Below, in pieces: positions 50,760 through 63,229 of a stretch of DNA of 64,000 nucleotides. The position numbers and the translations under genes are program-made. Location: the NCBI GenBank assembly GCA_029207755.1, contig JARCOQ010000005.1, positions 51,425,563 through 51,489,562 on the forward strand. The letters run 5' to 3'. The first letter of the stretch is position 1. Each line of letters begins with the position of its first letter. The stretch comes from Chamaea fasciata (lineage: Eukaryota > Chordata > Aves > Passeriformes > Sylviidae). A model generated the notes under the pieces. The model had not been told where the DNA came from and did no database searches. It saw only the letters and a list, made by a program, of their open reading frames with translations.

Positions 50760-50824
50760 GGCATCCGTGTGAATGTTTCCAGAAAAGTCGACATGAAGAG
50801 AAAGGTGGATGTAAATACGTTCAT
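50742..50824 (-). promoter_or_regulatory. Upstream ORF overlapping the NTF3 long-isoform start
   Basis: An ATG at 50824 opens a frame of 31 codons, with in-frame ATGs at 50794 and 50764. It overlaps the MVTPTT codons in another frame and continues across the splice into the main exon. There it stops at TGA (5015-5013), 8 nt before the internal MSILF ATG at 5004. An in-frame TGA lies just before 50824. All its ATGs have weak -3 context, while the MVT start is strong. It applies only to transcripts that start upstream of 50824. Confidence 0.5.
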
Positions 50825-51000
50825 TCAAAGTCCCAAAGTTGGTCTGCTTGGGTTGTGCAGAGTTGCTCTATGGGAGAGGAGCCTTAAACTCTGAGTCCCG
50901 TGAACATAATCTGCTCGATTATAACAAACCAGCTCAGCCAGATGGCTCTGTGCTCCGTGGATTAACCCCTTTATTGCCACACTCTGCCTTCCCTACCTAC
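50760..51000 (-). promoter_or_regulatory. NTF3 5' leader and putative proximal promoter
   Basis: Sequence immediately upstream of the MVTPTT exon. On the minus strand a TATA-like TTATAAT lies at about 50924-50918, roughly 160 bases before the ATG. This would place a start site near 50890 and give a leader of about 130 nt. The leader contains out-of-frame ATGs (see the uORF entry). The region is not a dense CpG island. Start site and promoter type are inferred, not shown by the sequence. Confidence 0.4.
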
Positions 51001-52809
51001 CATTTATAATAACCTTTGCCTGGCTGGGGAAATTCAGAGAATGAGGCATTTTTTTGAAAATGACAAAACCGTCGTAAAGGTCATTTTTCCCTCTGCAGGC
51101 TTTAAAAAAAACATTGCGTGCCTATTTTCTTTTTCTTTTTTTTTTTTTTTTAAATTTTTTTAATCCAATTAACGTTTTTATTCCTTTTCCTGGCAAAATC
51201 TCTTCATATTATTAAGAACAGTATTAGCACCAGGGAACATTTTAGAGAATTCTTTTGTTAAATCACCACCATCCCTTCCAGACTGCGAATCTCAGCAGAC
51301 GAGTATTTTATTGCAGGAATGTCTCTGTGTTTGCACTCTAATGGTCCATCCACTCCCCCCTTCCCGCCCCTCTGTCCCCCACGCTCCCTCTGTCTCCCAC
51401 ATGCACACACTTTGCTCACTCTGCCAGCATGTGCTGCTATTCCTACCCCAGTTCACAAGTCACTACAGGACATGTCAAACAGGTGACATAAAGACACAGA
51501 GCTAAAGTGCTATAAGCCCCCCGCTCTCTCACTCTGACTTCTCTTTTAATTATTTTTTTTTTTCTCCAATTATTTGCAAACCTTTGACAAATTTATTTCT
51601 TCGGTCAGCATTTCTGTCACGGAAGTCGCCCGCCATGACATAAAAATAAGTGCTGGGAGAAGCACCCACTGTTAAGAACAGACCTTAGGATGGATTTGTG
51701 TACAGTTCCTCCTGTTTTGACTCGCAGATTCGTCCATTAAGGATGGCAAGTGCCAGAAACATGGGAAGTTCATCAGCAACCAGCAGCGACTGGTTCCCAA
51801 ACTTTTTATTTAGAGAGATCGCTCACAGAGATGACTGATAAATTTAGCTGCATGCCTCCAAGTCTCCCTCTAAATTTACATGCTTAAGTCATCTTTCTTT
51901 TCTGTTTGATTTGAGCATAATTGAGCAAGTCATAACCATAAGAACTTGGTCATAGAAGATACGAGGTGACACTTTAAATCATAAGGATCATCAGATTGTT
52001 TCCTTAAGAATATTTTTACTAGCTCAATAAGTTTTTTCTTTTCCTGTTTAACCATGGAATTTTTTTCTCTTCCCCCTCCCTGTGTAAAGATAATTATGCC
52101 TCTCTTGCTGTCAGAGATTTGTACCATCTCCTTTAAGACATTCTAACCTACCTGGAAAGTTGTCACAGTTTTATTTAAATATTTAACACCATAGATTGAA
52201 ATACAGATGGTGTTGCTTGCTGCAGTTGTCCTTTCTCTGAATTTTTTCAAGCATAAAATGGTCCCATTTAGGGGATCCCGCAATTTAAATGGTCCTGTTG
52301 AGAGGATTCTGCAATTTGTATCTGTCTCTTAAGTTCTGCCCAAATCACTTGTTGCCCAGATGGAGAACAAAAGTCATCTTCCACCACTGCCTTTCCACCA
52401 CTGCCTCCTAAGAAAGCTGTATTAAAATTTGCTGCTCTGCCAATTAAAAAAAAAAAAAAAACAAAAACAAAACACAAAAAAACCCAAAAAACCCAAACAA
52501 AACCAACCAAACAAACAACCCCCCCCCAACCTCCTCAAACTTGAATAACTCTTATTCCAATGGTTTTTGTCTCACCCTGTTCCTGAATGCTGTTTCCATC
52601 TGATTTAGAGCTTTTTCAGCTAAGATGAGGAAACTTGGATAAATTCCTGTGCGTCCCCCACCCAGCCCAGGCACTGTAGTCAGATCTGAGAAATGCCTAA
52701 AATGTGACTCAGCTTTTAATCTCCTGAAGTAGACAAACAGTGCTAGGAATAAAAAACTTTCCTGTGGCTGGTGAATGAACGTTCCTCTGAAGGTAGGCAA
52801 AGGGTTAAG
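51001..52809. promoter_or_regulatory. NTF3 5' flank, candidate upstream regulatory region
   Basis: The stretches at 51000-51120 and 51570-51900 are non-repetitive and contain scattered CpG and AT-rich motifs such as TTTAT and TAAATTTA. They look more constrained than the surroundings. T/A-rich runs (51120-51165, 51545-51562) and the A/C tract at 52446-52528 interrupt the region. No exon is proven here. Confidence 0.3.
52446..52528 (+). repeat. A-run with A/C-rich tail
   Basis: Sixteen A, then only A and C with growing C runs, ending in nine C. Confidence 0.9.
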
Positions 52810-53110
52810 CCTCTGAAGGCAGCCCTAGCCCGGGAACCCGGGAACTTCACATTTGCAGCAGGGAAAGGAAAAAAGAAAAAAAAGAAAAAAAAAAAGAAAA
52901 AAAAAAAAAGGCAGCAAAAGAAGAAGTCTAGAAGCAAAAGTCCCGGGCAGAGGGGCTGCCTACGTCTGATGGGAGGCAAACCTCCCGGAGCTTGCACGAG
53001 TGGAGGGGTTTTGCACCGTGTCTGGGTCTGTGGGCAATCAGACGCCTTGTGATTTGAGATGTGACACCTTAATCTCGCCAAATATGTGCGCGCTGCAAAA
53101 AACGTTGTAT
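52810..53110. promoter_or_regulatory. CpG cluster 2 kb upstream of NTF3
   Basis: About fourteen CpG in 300 bases, including a duplicated cccgggaa at 52829-52845 and gtgcgcgctgc near 53088. It is split by an A-rich tract at 52869-52910. It may mark a further NTF3 promoter or alternative first exon; mammals have more than one. No donor is visible inside it. Confidence 0.35.
52869..52910. repeat. A-rich tract with G interruptions
   Basis: Runs of A separated by single G. Confidence 0.9.
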
Positions 53111-53401
53111 GCAGCCTGTTTTCACGGCCAGGGAAAATGGAGACGTGTTTGGTCCTTGCCGTTTTCCAACCATTCCCCTACAGATGTTTCTGTTGTTCTG
53201 AAGCTGCTTCTTTCTAGGTATTTCTACATCTTCCGCTGTTGTTCTGGGAGTGGGATGGTTTTTTCCCTTCATGCTAACCCTTAGCATAGGTGGATTTCTT
53301 TTACACTTTAAGCAAGTTTCTGAATTTTTAATGAGAAGCAATCCAGATCCCAGATGGTCACCTTATTTTATCTGTTGCCCTTGGATGTGAGGTTCTGACA
53401 T

Positions 53402-53458
53402 GGAAAAAAAAAAAGAAAAAAAAAAAAGAAAAAAAAAAAAAGAAAAAAAAAAGAAAAA
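53402..53458. repeat. A-rich tract with G interruptions
   Basis: A7-A12 runs separated by single G over 57 bases. Confidence 0.92.
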
Positions 53459-53956
53459 GGTAAAATATTACTTTGAACATGTCCCTGTTCTGTCTTGAAG
53501 AATCTGAAACATTGCTCAAAGCATGCTGGAAAAAGTCATCTTTGAATTCTGGGGATTTTAATTGGGATAATTACAAGACATTGATCTGATTAATTAGGCA
53601 CTTGACCAGACTTCAAAACGTGATATTTTGTATACTTTGAAGACATGTATTTTTCTCTACATATTAACAGATTCCGTTGTGATTTCTTTTGATGATAAAA
53701 AAATTGAATATTTATAGGGAAGATATGCTTGTGAGTATGCAAAGGCATTAAAATTTTATTGGGTTTAATGCATGCCTTGGGTTATTCTAAAAGCAGGGAG
53801 CATGTTTTATAATGGTTAGCTTTTGCAACAGCACCACTTTGTGGTTGAAATCCCAAACAGATCCCAAAAAGGGACTGTAGCGACATCATATGTGCCTCAG
53901 CAAGTCTGAGCAGTTCCCGTGGTGGTTGGTTTTAATATTCATTGACAAATGCACTT

Positions 53957-54020
53957 ACCTGGGATGGAAATGTGTTCCTGACATATGGTCCTGTCTTTTT
54001 AAGAGGGTGAGTTTGAAGTA
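53957..54020 (-). other. Orphan consensus splice donor, possible alternative NTF3 first exon
   Basis: On the minus strand ATCCCAG|GTAAGTGC is a near-perfect donor (GT at 53958-53957), 3.2 kb upstream of the MVTPTT exon and 0.85 kb from the CpG cluster. A TTAAAAAG TATA-like word lies about 40 bases upstream. If joined to the main exon, the short upstream frame ends at the same TGA before MSILF, so this exon would give only the 257-residue form. Isolated donors also occur by chance. Confidence 0.2.
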
Positions 54021-57000
54021 AAGGCGAGGAAGAAGAAGTGGGAGCAGAAGATTAGCTCTGAACATTTTGACCAACTGAAATCTTCAGTACAGGAGGCTGT
54101 TCACCTTTCAAATGCCAAAACCACTTTTGTTCTAATTTCCAGAATTTTATAAAGGGCCTGACAACCTCTCTAGAGGTTTTTGTTGTTGTTGTTTTTGTTG
54201 TTTGGTTGTTTTTTTTTTTTCTACTTGAAATGTGCTGCAAATGTTTTGTTGGAAGTAAAAAGGAATTCAACTTTTTATTTGGTGGAGATGGTGGTGGTAA
54301 ATAATAGAAATTATTTATTTAAACATTATTTGAATATTGTTTTAAGAATACCAATGGTACTATTTCAGAACTGAAGGAATTTCTGAGACCTCATTGGCAT
54401 CCTCACTTGTACTCAGGCTAGGCAAACCAGCAGTACTAGAAAGAAATTCCAAGCAAGATTCACAAAGAACTTCAAACTTGGTTGTGTTACACATTTCTTG
54501 GAAAGATGTCTTCTTAAAAATAATTGGGACAGCTCATAACAATTAATATGGTAGGTCAAAGATGACATAGTGTAAAATGTGTACCTAGAGCTATAGGCAT
54601 GCCAGGAGGGAGGATGGGAATAATGCATGTAAATAAGCAGAAATTCTGGTCACACCCTGAAACCATTATTCTTCAGAGCTTTTCCTAAAAGAAAGGCATT
54701 TACAGAGTCAGCTTTTATGTAGTTGACCTTCAAACCTATTTCCTTGGAAGAGAATTAGCAGATTAAATGAGATTATAATTATAGAATTAATTAAAATAAT
54801 ATTCAGATGCATTGAAATGCTCCTAGTAAGTACAACTACAATCACTTTCTTGCATGAAAGATTTTACACACACAGCATTGCAATATTCAGACCAAAATTT
54901 TAATTGTTTTACAAATATTTTTCATGTCAAAGAAAATGTATTTATCTGTACTCCTATATCAAAACAAAGCTATATATTAAGAGATATACAAAAGGGGATT
55001 TACACTCTTCGGTGTGTAGCTGTGTTTTGGCAATAAAATTATGGATGATTACAAATCTCTCCAATGTACTAATGTGTTACATCACTTATCAGCTTAGCTC
55101 ATATTTTGGATTTATGTAATATTTGTCTTTTTCTGATGGTATCCATTTTTTTTTTTCCAGACATGGTCTTTATTGCAGGAATAATTTAGAAACAAGGTTA
55201 GCTGATGATAGGCAACATTCTGGGAAAGAAAATATATTCCTTGTAATTATACGCACGCTTTGAACCCCTACCCATTTGTTATAATTCCAAATTAGCTGAA
55301 GAGAACTTGAATGACTATCAATAAGAAAAATGCTAAGGAAAAAAAATCAAATTGAAACCATCCGAAGAAATTTGGTTCTATTATTCATGCCAGAACTAAG
55401 AAAAGGTGCCTGCAGTTTTTAATGATGGAGGAAGAGGAGATCCGGAGTCACAGCACCATTCTTTTGTGAGGAAGATAAATTTCACACTGGGGCATATAAG
55501 GAGATAATATAAAGTGCTTGGTAAGATGTCAGCTGGGAAGCTGGGACTCAATTCTGACCATGTTCAAGTCAGAGAGGACCTGGAAAATGACAGAAGCAAT
55601 GATGGAATGTGTCATGTAGTTTAAAATATGTTGAAAAACCCCAACAGAGCAAAGAAATCAGTCAGGACTCACAAGCCTGTAACTGACTCTGGGCAGGGCA
55701 AAGGAGATCTGGGCAGTTTCTTTCCCCCATTTCTCCCATGATTACATGACTTACACCGTTACAGAAACCAAATATGTTCAGGAACATCTTGTACTCAGGA
55801 CACTGGCACAACTTTTGAAGAAATCTTCCCAGTGAAGGCCTTTGGGAAGTTTCCACTACATATTCATATGGCTTGTTTTGGGACACTGAATGTCTTCATG
55901 GGGAAATTTTCCCACAAGGACGTAAACCACAGTACTGCTTTTCCCTCCTCGACTGGTGCTTCTGCATCTTTCAGGTGCAGTGGAACTGTAATAGCTGGAG
56001 CAAGTTGAAGGAGGATGAAAGAAAGGACAACCAATTAATATATTTCGAAATAAAGATTAAAATAAATACAAGACAAGGAGTTCCAAACGGAAGGGGCTCA
56101 GAGCATTGCTGGTCTGGCATCTATTAGATCCAAGCAGGTTGCCCATCACTGAAATGAAAGGCTCAGTTCCACACCACACATCCAGGAAACGTGTCCTGAC
56201 CTGTGTGTTTATTCCTACTCCTAGTGTCAAATACAGCTGCCCTTCTCAATGTTCACTACCAGAAGAAATAGAAAACAGAGCAAAGCAAAGTTGAATAGTG
56301 AAGCACTCTGTGAAAAGAGAAGCTCATGCACTTGCAAGTAGCCACAAAAGTTGGTGTAACAATGAGCAATGATATTTTGCATCAACTAATTTAGTCAACG
56401 TTCTTCTTTTTGTCAGCTGGAATAGAAAAAGTCTTGGTTGAAAGTAGAGCTGACAAGGTGTATTTAACTGCAGATGTCAGCTTTTTGAAGCCAGTGGGAC
56501 ATTACTCAGCCCTGCCTTGTATCTCCCGTAGTTAATATTTGTGTATTGTGTCCTTACAAGGCAATTTTATTTGAATTAAAGCAACTTTTATTCAAACCTT
56601 TTATCTGATGGATGCTGATGCCCATTTGGCTGAGCTTCTGCATTTTAGTTCCCTAAAACCTTGGTGTGAAATCACATCTGCTGTAGGAGGGGCAGGGCAG
56701 CAAACGTGGTATGGATCAGCCAAAAATTGAAAGTCCCATTCGAGCCAATGCAGATGTACAGACGGGGCATTTGAAACATTTCTGGGCCAAAGTGTGCTCT
56801 CTGTTCTCTGTCTGTCCTGGCCTATCTTTTTAAATATTTTTGTGGGTTTTTTAAAAATTTTTTTAAATTTTTTAATTTTTTTTTTTAATTTCTTAAGGAA
56901 TTTCCCAAGCCTAGTACCTGTGTGTAACTAAGTAGTCTTTGAGAGCCTATAGGTAAAATATTTAATGCATCTTTCTATAGTATTAAGTTTAAGCTCACTG

Positions 57001-59344
57001 GGGTTGTCTGTGAGCTAATTAGGAAGTCCCTGGATTGATTTGGGACTCTTTCAAATGATGGTGTCCTCAGCAGCTTCCAGGCAGGCCTGGCAGCTGGACC
57101 ATTCCAGTCCCATCCCCAGCGGGATACCCCTTCTCTCCTGCAGGTAAGACATGGATCAAGGGATCAAGGATGCACAACAGAGTCAAACTCACTCCTTAGG
57201 AGCTGTGTGAACAGGCAATGGAATCTTTTGCATACTCAAAGCCTTTTCTTTACCTCAATTCAAAGAAAAAGGTTACCTTTTTTTTTTTTTCGTTGCCATG
57301 CATATCTTTTTTTAAAACTAAGTAAACACACAAATGTTTTTTACCCACATTCCATTCTTCCCCAGTTTTATTTGGAAGAACAAATTCAGCCTGTTAGGGA
57401 TCAAGCAGGATAAGAGAAAAAGCAAAGGGATGGAGGCTTTTAAAATTATAATTTCTTTTTAGTCTGAAAACTTTATGGCTTTTGACCCCATCTCTCATCA
57501 TGAGAGTAATGGGTAAAAAAAAGAGACTGGATGGAAAAATCCAGCACGTTCTTTTGATTGAATCACACTACTGACACTTGAGGCTGATGGTGCTACAGAC
57601 TGTCCATGCCTGGAGCTAAGTTTAGGCTAAATTCTTAGTTTATAAGGAACTCTTTTCCCTCTGAAGGAAGATCATGCCAAATTCTGTTCTGCTACATGCT
57701 CATGGCAAATCTCTCTCTTCCCAAATATCATCAACGTTTAACCCACGCCTGTGGTTGTGTAAAAGGTTCCTACTCACATGCTTTGCTGTCTGTCCCGTGT
57801 CTCATTCCAGTTCTGCAGCTGAGCCATTCCTTTATCAAGGACCAGAATAGCAACTGAGGTTTCTGCCCTGCAAGGGAGGAAAATGAAGAAATCACGCGTT
57901 GAGCAGAGGACACAGAGAGTGTTTATTGCAGGAAGATGGGGATGGTCACACAATCATCCCTGGCTGGCACAGCCTAATCTGTGAGTCATACAAGCTTGGT
58001 CACACAAGCAACAATAGGAAAATTTATGGGGCTTTAGGACTGTTATGAAGTTATGGCATGTATGTTCTCTCCAGTGCACATGCTGGGTTTGATTTTTATC
58101 TTTCCTTTAGCAGTTAATTCAACACTTCTTCCCTTTGCTGAGAAGTTCCTGCTAGAGGCAATTCCCCAGTATGGCTTTTCTCAGTAGCCAGCAGTGTTTG
58201 TTAAACACAGCCTCGGTCCCTGCAAGCTCTGCCTTTGATATAAAGCAAGATATCATTATGCTGTAGAATTGCTTGAAATGTGTGTAAGGAGTTGAATCGA
58301 AAGGTATTAAGGAGAGTTTTTGTGGCACTATTTATAGTCTAAGGAAGCATCTTGGCTATCTCTTAATTATCGTGGTCTCTGCCTAAATACTGCCTAAATA
58401 TACTGAAGTGAATAAGATGAAATTTTTATCCTGAGAAGGTATAAAACTCATTTGCACAGCTACATCTTCTGAAATTAGAGATTATTCTTGCATCAAGGCA
58501 GAGTCTGTACTACAGTCAGACCTCAGCTGATAGAGACAGCTTTTTGGCTCTCATCAACTCCAAATAAAGCAAAACTCCATGAGTCCCTGATTTCTTTATG
58601 GAAATATGACTATACTGAGCTAGCCCCAGAATGTTAAACAAATAATCACTTGTTGAAATCTGTCCATATCAAACTCCACATCCTCAGGGATTAGCTCATT
58701 TTCTTCATTTTACCTTGATACCTGCCCTGTATCTTCCCTTAATTTTTGAAAAATTCCCTTTCTTTTATGCATGACTTTTATTTTGTAAAATACCTCAAAA
58801 AAAAGAAAAAATGGATGTTGCACTCTATCTAACAAGATGACAGATCTGAGGGTCTTACTGAGCCAGTAAAGTAAAAAAAATATCACAAAATCCTAAAAAT
58901 GCCCAGCTAGAACCTACTAATTTCCTAGCATGCAACGCAGTTTTAAGTCCTCTCCAGACACAGAGGCTTTTGTCCTGTGATGTGATGCCTACAGCAAGTG
59001 GGGATTGTTTCACTTGGGAAAAACTGACCATGCAGCATGCCTTACTTTGCACTGAGAGAAATGCCACATGTCAGTTCTGCTGCAGTCTCAAGTTCTTTAA
59101 GACAATTTCCATGCTCCACCGTGTTTTTCCCACGGATTGGATCCTGAATCAGCTCTATAAAATGAAGAACATGCAAAATTTCTGTGTGATTTTCCTTGGA
59201 CTGCTTGTTAAATGCAGTAGATGTGTCCCTGCTCACACAGAAATGACTTGTGCTGTTAGAACACCCCACAGAGACACTGCTGTGGAGCTTGGATAGGCAT
59301 CAGTCCTTGGGTCAGTCTAATGGATGGCTGTGTGGGGTGCTCTG
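54021..59344. other. 5' flank, no gene seen
   Basis: Unique AT-rich sequence with a TTG/T tract at 54181-54220 and a T/A-rich run at 56830-56890. No coding exon recognised. Confidence 0.4.
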
Positions 59345-59541
59345 AAAGGGCTCCTAAACACTGGAATGGGCTGCCCAGGGAGGATGTGGGGTTCCCATCC
59401 CTGGAGATGTCCAAGAAATGCCTGGACGTGGCACTCAGTGCTCTGGTTTAATTGATGTAGTGGCATTGGGTCACAGGTTGGACTGGATGATCTTGGAGGT
59501 CTTTCCCAACCTCAGTGATGCTGTGACTCTGTGATTCTTTC
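59345..59541 (+). mobile_element. CR1 LINE 3' end with terminal octamers
   Basis: ctggaatgggctgcccaggg, ttcccatccctggagatgtc, caagaaatgcctggacgtgg, cactcagtgctctggtttaa and ggttggactggatgatcttg, ending tgatgctgtgactctgtgat. 5'-truncated. Confidence 0.93.
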
Positions 59542-60147
59542 TATAGGGCTGGTCTATCCTTTCAGCTGCTGTGCAGGCCACTGTCACTGACATCTTTTAA
59601 CAGAAAATTCCACCTCCTTGTGCTCTGCACTCACAGCTTTGCACATATAACACCTGCTGTTTTATAATAACAGTCCTGGGGTTTGTGTGAAAAAAAAGTG
59701 GAGTAGTAGCATGTGGGAAGTGGGAAGCCAACAAGAAGACGAAGAAGGGATGGAAGAGCTGGTTGGGAAAGTAAATAGGACTGAAAGGAAAAAGAATACC
59801 TGCAGTCAGAGGAATTTAGAGAAACAAAGATAAAGCTTCTTGCAATCTGAAGTTATAAAATCACGTCAATATGCAGAGGAAGGTGAAAAGACAATGACTT
59901 TACCTCTTTTACAATGGCCTGAGGCACAATCGCTTTTGCAATTAGTTACCCTGCCACCTACTCAGGCCAGTTGTTAAAAGCTATAATTCAAGAGTCCTCT
60001 CTACTTAGAAATGCACCCAGAGTCCAGCTCTGACATGAAAACATAATCTTTTACCAATGCTCCCAGATTATCATCAACATTTGGTGCTGGTACTGGATGT
60101 TTCCAAATCTCAGGTGAGATTTTTTTTTGCTACCGTATTTTAACCAG

Positions 60148-60343
60148 AAAAAAAAAAAAGAAAACAACAAAAAAACCAACCAAACAAAAAAACCAACAAA
60201 GAACAAAAACAAAACCCAAAACCAACAACAACACCAAAAACCAAGACAGACCAAAAATAAAAACAAAAAAAACCAAAAAAAACCAACAAAAAAAACCAAA
60301 CCCACACAAAAAAACCCCAAACAAAACCAAAAAAACCCCAACA
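60148..60343 (+). repeat. A/C low-complexity tract, about 195 bp
   Basis: Consists almost entirely of A and C (C-interrupted A runs, with a few G and T). The longest of its kind in the window. Confidence 0.93.
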
Positions 60344-60983
60344 ATTTTGTCTCTGTGAAACCAAGAAGCAAATGAAAATATTTCAGTAATGTTTTACATA
60401 AGGAAAAGTTTCTACTACTGAAATTTCTACTTAAAAGATTATTTTGGTTTTGCAACTTTTGTACTCCAAAGGATTCAGTTTTTAAGGTCCACTTAAAGCC
60501 TTAAATGTTGTCAGATTAATCTGGATCAGATACTGAAACAGTGTTCAGTCACTATTTTAAGCTAAAAGACCAGAAAACTGAAATGAGAACACTATGCTAT
60601 ACAATACTTACCTTATATTTATGTACTTATTGCAAGAATTTTTGATTAACAGGTTTCTACCCAGTATGAAAATGTTAGCACCCTTTCATGACTCTGTTCT
60701 GGCTTGGTGCAGTGGAAATGATGCAGGAAATCTGATCCTGAATATTTTCTAATAACTTCTTCTGAAGGAGACCCACACAACTGGGCACTCCATAGCTAAG
60801 ATTCAAGCAAAAAGTCCACTTTGCAACTTTGCAAACATGGATTAAGCACTGGAGCTGCTTCATTCTGGATGGATATGACTGAGACAACACAGGCAGAAAA
60901 ACCTTGAGACATCACAGTTTACAGCTGAAGGGATGCACAAATGATCCTTTCTTCTTGTCTAGCTGTGAAGAGCCAAAATAATA

Positions 60984-61019
60984 CTTTTTTTTTCTTTTTT
61001 TCTTTTTTTCTTTTTTTTG
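60984..61019. repeat. T-rich tract with C interruptions
   Basis: T9, C, T6, C, T6, C, T8 pattern. Confidence 0.88.
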
Positions 61020-63229
61020 TTACTCCCCTGTGCCTTCCAATGTCATACACAGGGCAGGCAAGACTAACATTTGGTATCAGAGGTTAACATAACAAGAGTG
61101 GAAAAGCACACTTCAGCTCCCAGGGAAGTGGATAAACACTCTCTTCCCTCGCTGGCAGCTGCCTGCTCTGCTGGGAAATATCCCTGCTTTTGCTCTGGGT
61201 TAGCGGAGGAAAGACAGGGAGCAAAAAGGCCTTCTTCTTCTACTAGATATTATTATGAAAGTCTTTGTGAGTATGGAGGAGGTTTTACTGATCCTCTCCC
61301 TACTCTGTGAACAGCAGAGAGGTAAAATGATCCCTTTATCAGATTTTAGGCAGTCCAGAAACTCTCTTTGTGCTCCAGAGTTAAAACTCACTGAGAATAA
61401 AATTGCTTTGCACACAGCTGAAAACCAAATCAATAAAACTGGTGAACCCAATGTAATTTCTTCCTCATATTATATCTCCTCTCCATTACTAGAGTGATAT
61501 AGAAGAGACCACAGCATAAACTGGACTCTTGCCTTGCACTACTTGTCTGAATTTCAATGAAAACCACTACATCTCTTTTCAGGAAGGAAAAAAGAGTTTT
61601 CTCCATGCTTTGTAGTTGTTCACTGGAGTAAGGAAAAAAAAAAAAGAAAGAAAATATACCCCCCCCAAAAAAATAAGCTAGATAAATAATAATATATGAG
61701 TTATGTTAAAACATTAAATATATTTTAAGCAGAATTGTCTCTTCTGGGTTGGTTTCACAATAATCAGGATCTCTCTTTCTCCCTTTTATCTACAATATTT
61801 CTGGGAGTTGTGGTTCAGGTTATCTCACAATACAAGCTTCCTATGCTGGCCAAATTAATTGCATTGACATATTAAAATTTAAGATCAACAAAAATGTTGG
61901 TGACAGACATCAGTGGGGTAAACTGTACCTCAGTTCAGTTCTTAGCAGTCTTAAAAGCATAACAGATGCTGATTTTCTTCCTCTAGTTTCTCATTATATG
62001 AATGAGAAATGGTAAGGAGTGATTTGTCTCTTTGAACAAATGTAAAGCAAATTTTACTAGTATTCACTTCATAAAGTCAAATATTCTCTTAAAATGTTAC
62101 AAATAGTACTTCTGATCCATTTATCCATATAAATTAATTTGTATTCTATTTTAGCAACAGTTCCAAAATTTTGGGAGTTTTACCCTTAAAACATTTTGCA
62201 ACTTCTGAAAAGCATTAATAAATTTACGATTTGAATCTTACTATTTGCCTCTTTTTATGCTCCTTTAAAATTGGATGTTTTCTTTTCCCTTAGCCCACAG
62301 ATCTCTACATTCCATTCCTTGAAGCTTTTGCCTTTATCTTTCTTGGGGTTTTTCCCCCCCCTATCTAATTAAAACAAAATGACAAAACCTCAGGAGAGTG
62401 CTTGGAGGCATTAGAAGATGTTTTAGAAGAGTGCTAAGCTGTGTTAGATCAACAGCAGCTGTTTCTTTTGCTTCAGTGCAGCTACAAGAATTTATAGCAT
62501 TAAAATTTACACCTTTTTCGCTTGCGTTCCCTGAATAAACAACTGGCTAAGCTTTTCCCTCCCTAAATACAATGACAAAATTTTACAAAGGAATTATTTT
62601 TTCATGGGAAATGAAGAAGCTAAGGATTCAATTAAAAGTGTACTGATTTATTACAGGTGAAGTTCTTTGCTCTTCCAGCGTGCTGGCCTCTGAACTCCTT
62701 TTCCTTAGTAGTCCCATGATTTTTGTCTTCTTTTAGTGCTGAGCAGGAGAGCTTAAATATTACCTGGCGTCTTTCAAAGGTTTATTTCTATTTCTATCAC
62801 ACCTTCCAGTGATGAAGAGATAGCAGCTGTTTGGCCCTCAACAAGTATTTATGTCTTTCAAAATAATAGATTTTTATAGAGAGTACTCATCGGCAGCATG
62901 TACATGTATACACCTCACTTGATATTAAAGCAAATACAGATAGATAGATATGTAACATATATACAGGGTTATTAAAGGCAATGTGCTTAAATCTAACTAT
63001 TTTTTCTGTCTATAATATTTATATTCTTGGCTCTTCCCTGCACATTACCCATGCCTCAAGTTCACTGATCAGTGTGGGTAAGGAGACGCAAACATTCCAA
63101 TTTTAAAAGAGAAGACACAGTCAAATAATCTGCAGCACATTGTTCCATGGGAAGGCTAAATTAGAAGCTGGGAGGAGCTGGGAAGTGTCATGGGATGGAC
63201 AAAGGAAGGAGATAACACCGAATGGTTGG

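Larger units (their letters stand above)
59542..63229. other. 5' flank, no gene seen
   Basis: Contains the long A/C tract at 60148-60343, a T-rich tract at 60984-61019 and otherwise unique AT-rich sequence (61650-63000). No gene. Confidence 0.4.

Noticed and set aside
60051..60455. Phe/Trp/Gly-rich 134-codon ORF and its Lys/Asn/Gln-rich opposite
   Set aside because: Translation of the A/C low-complexity tract.
60601..60620. Second strong minus-strand donor (ATAAG|GTAAGTAT)
   Set aside because: No CpG, promoter or exon-like context; such sites are expected by chance in 64 kb.
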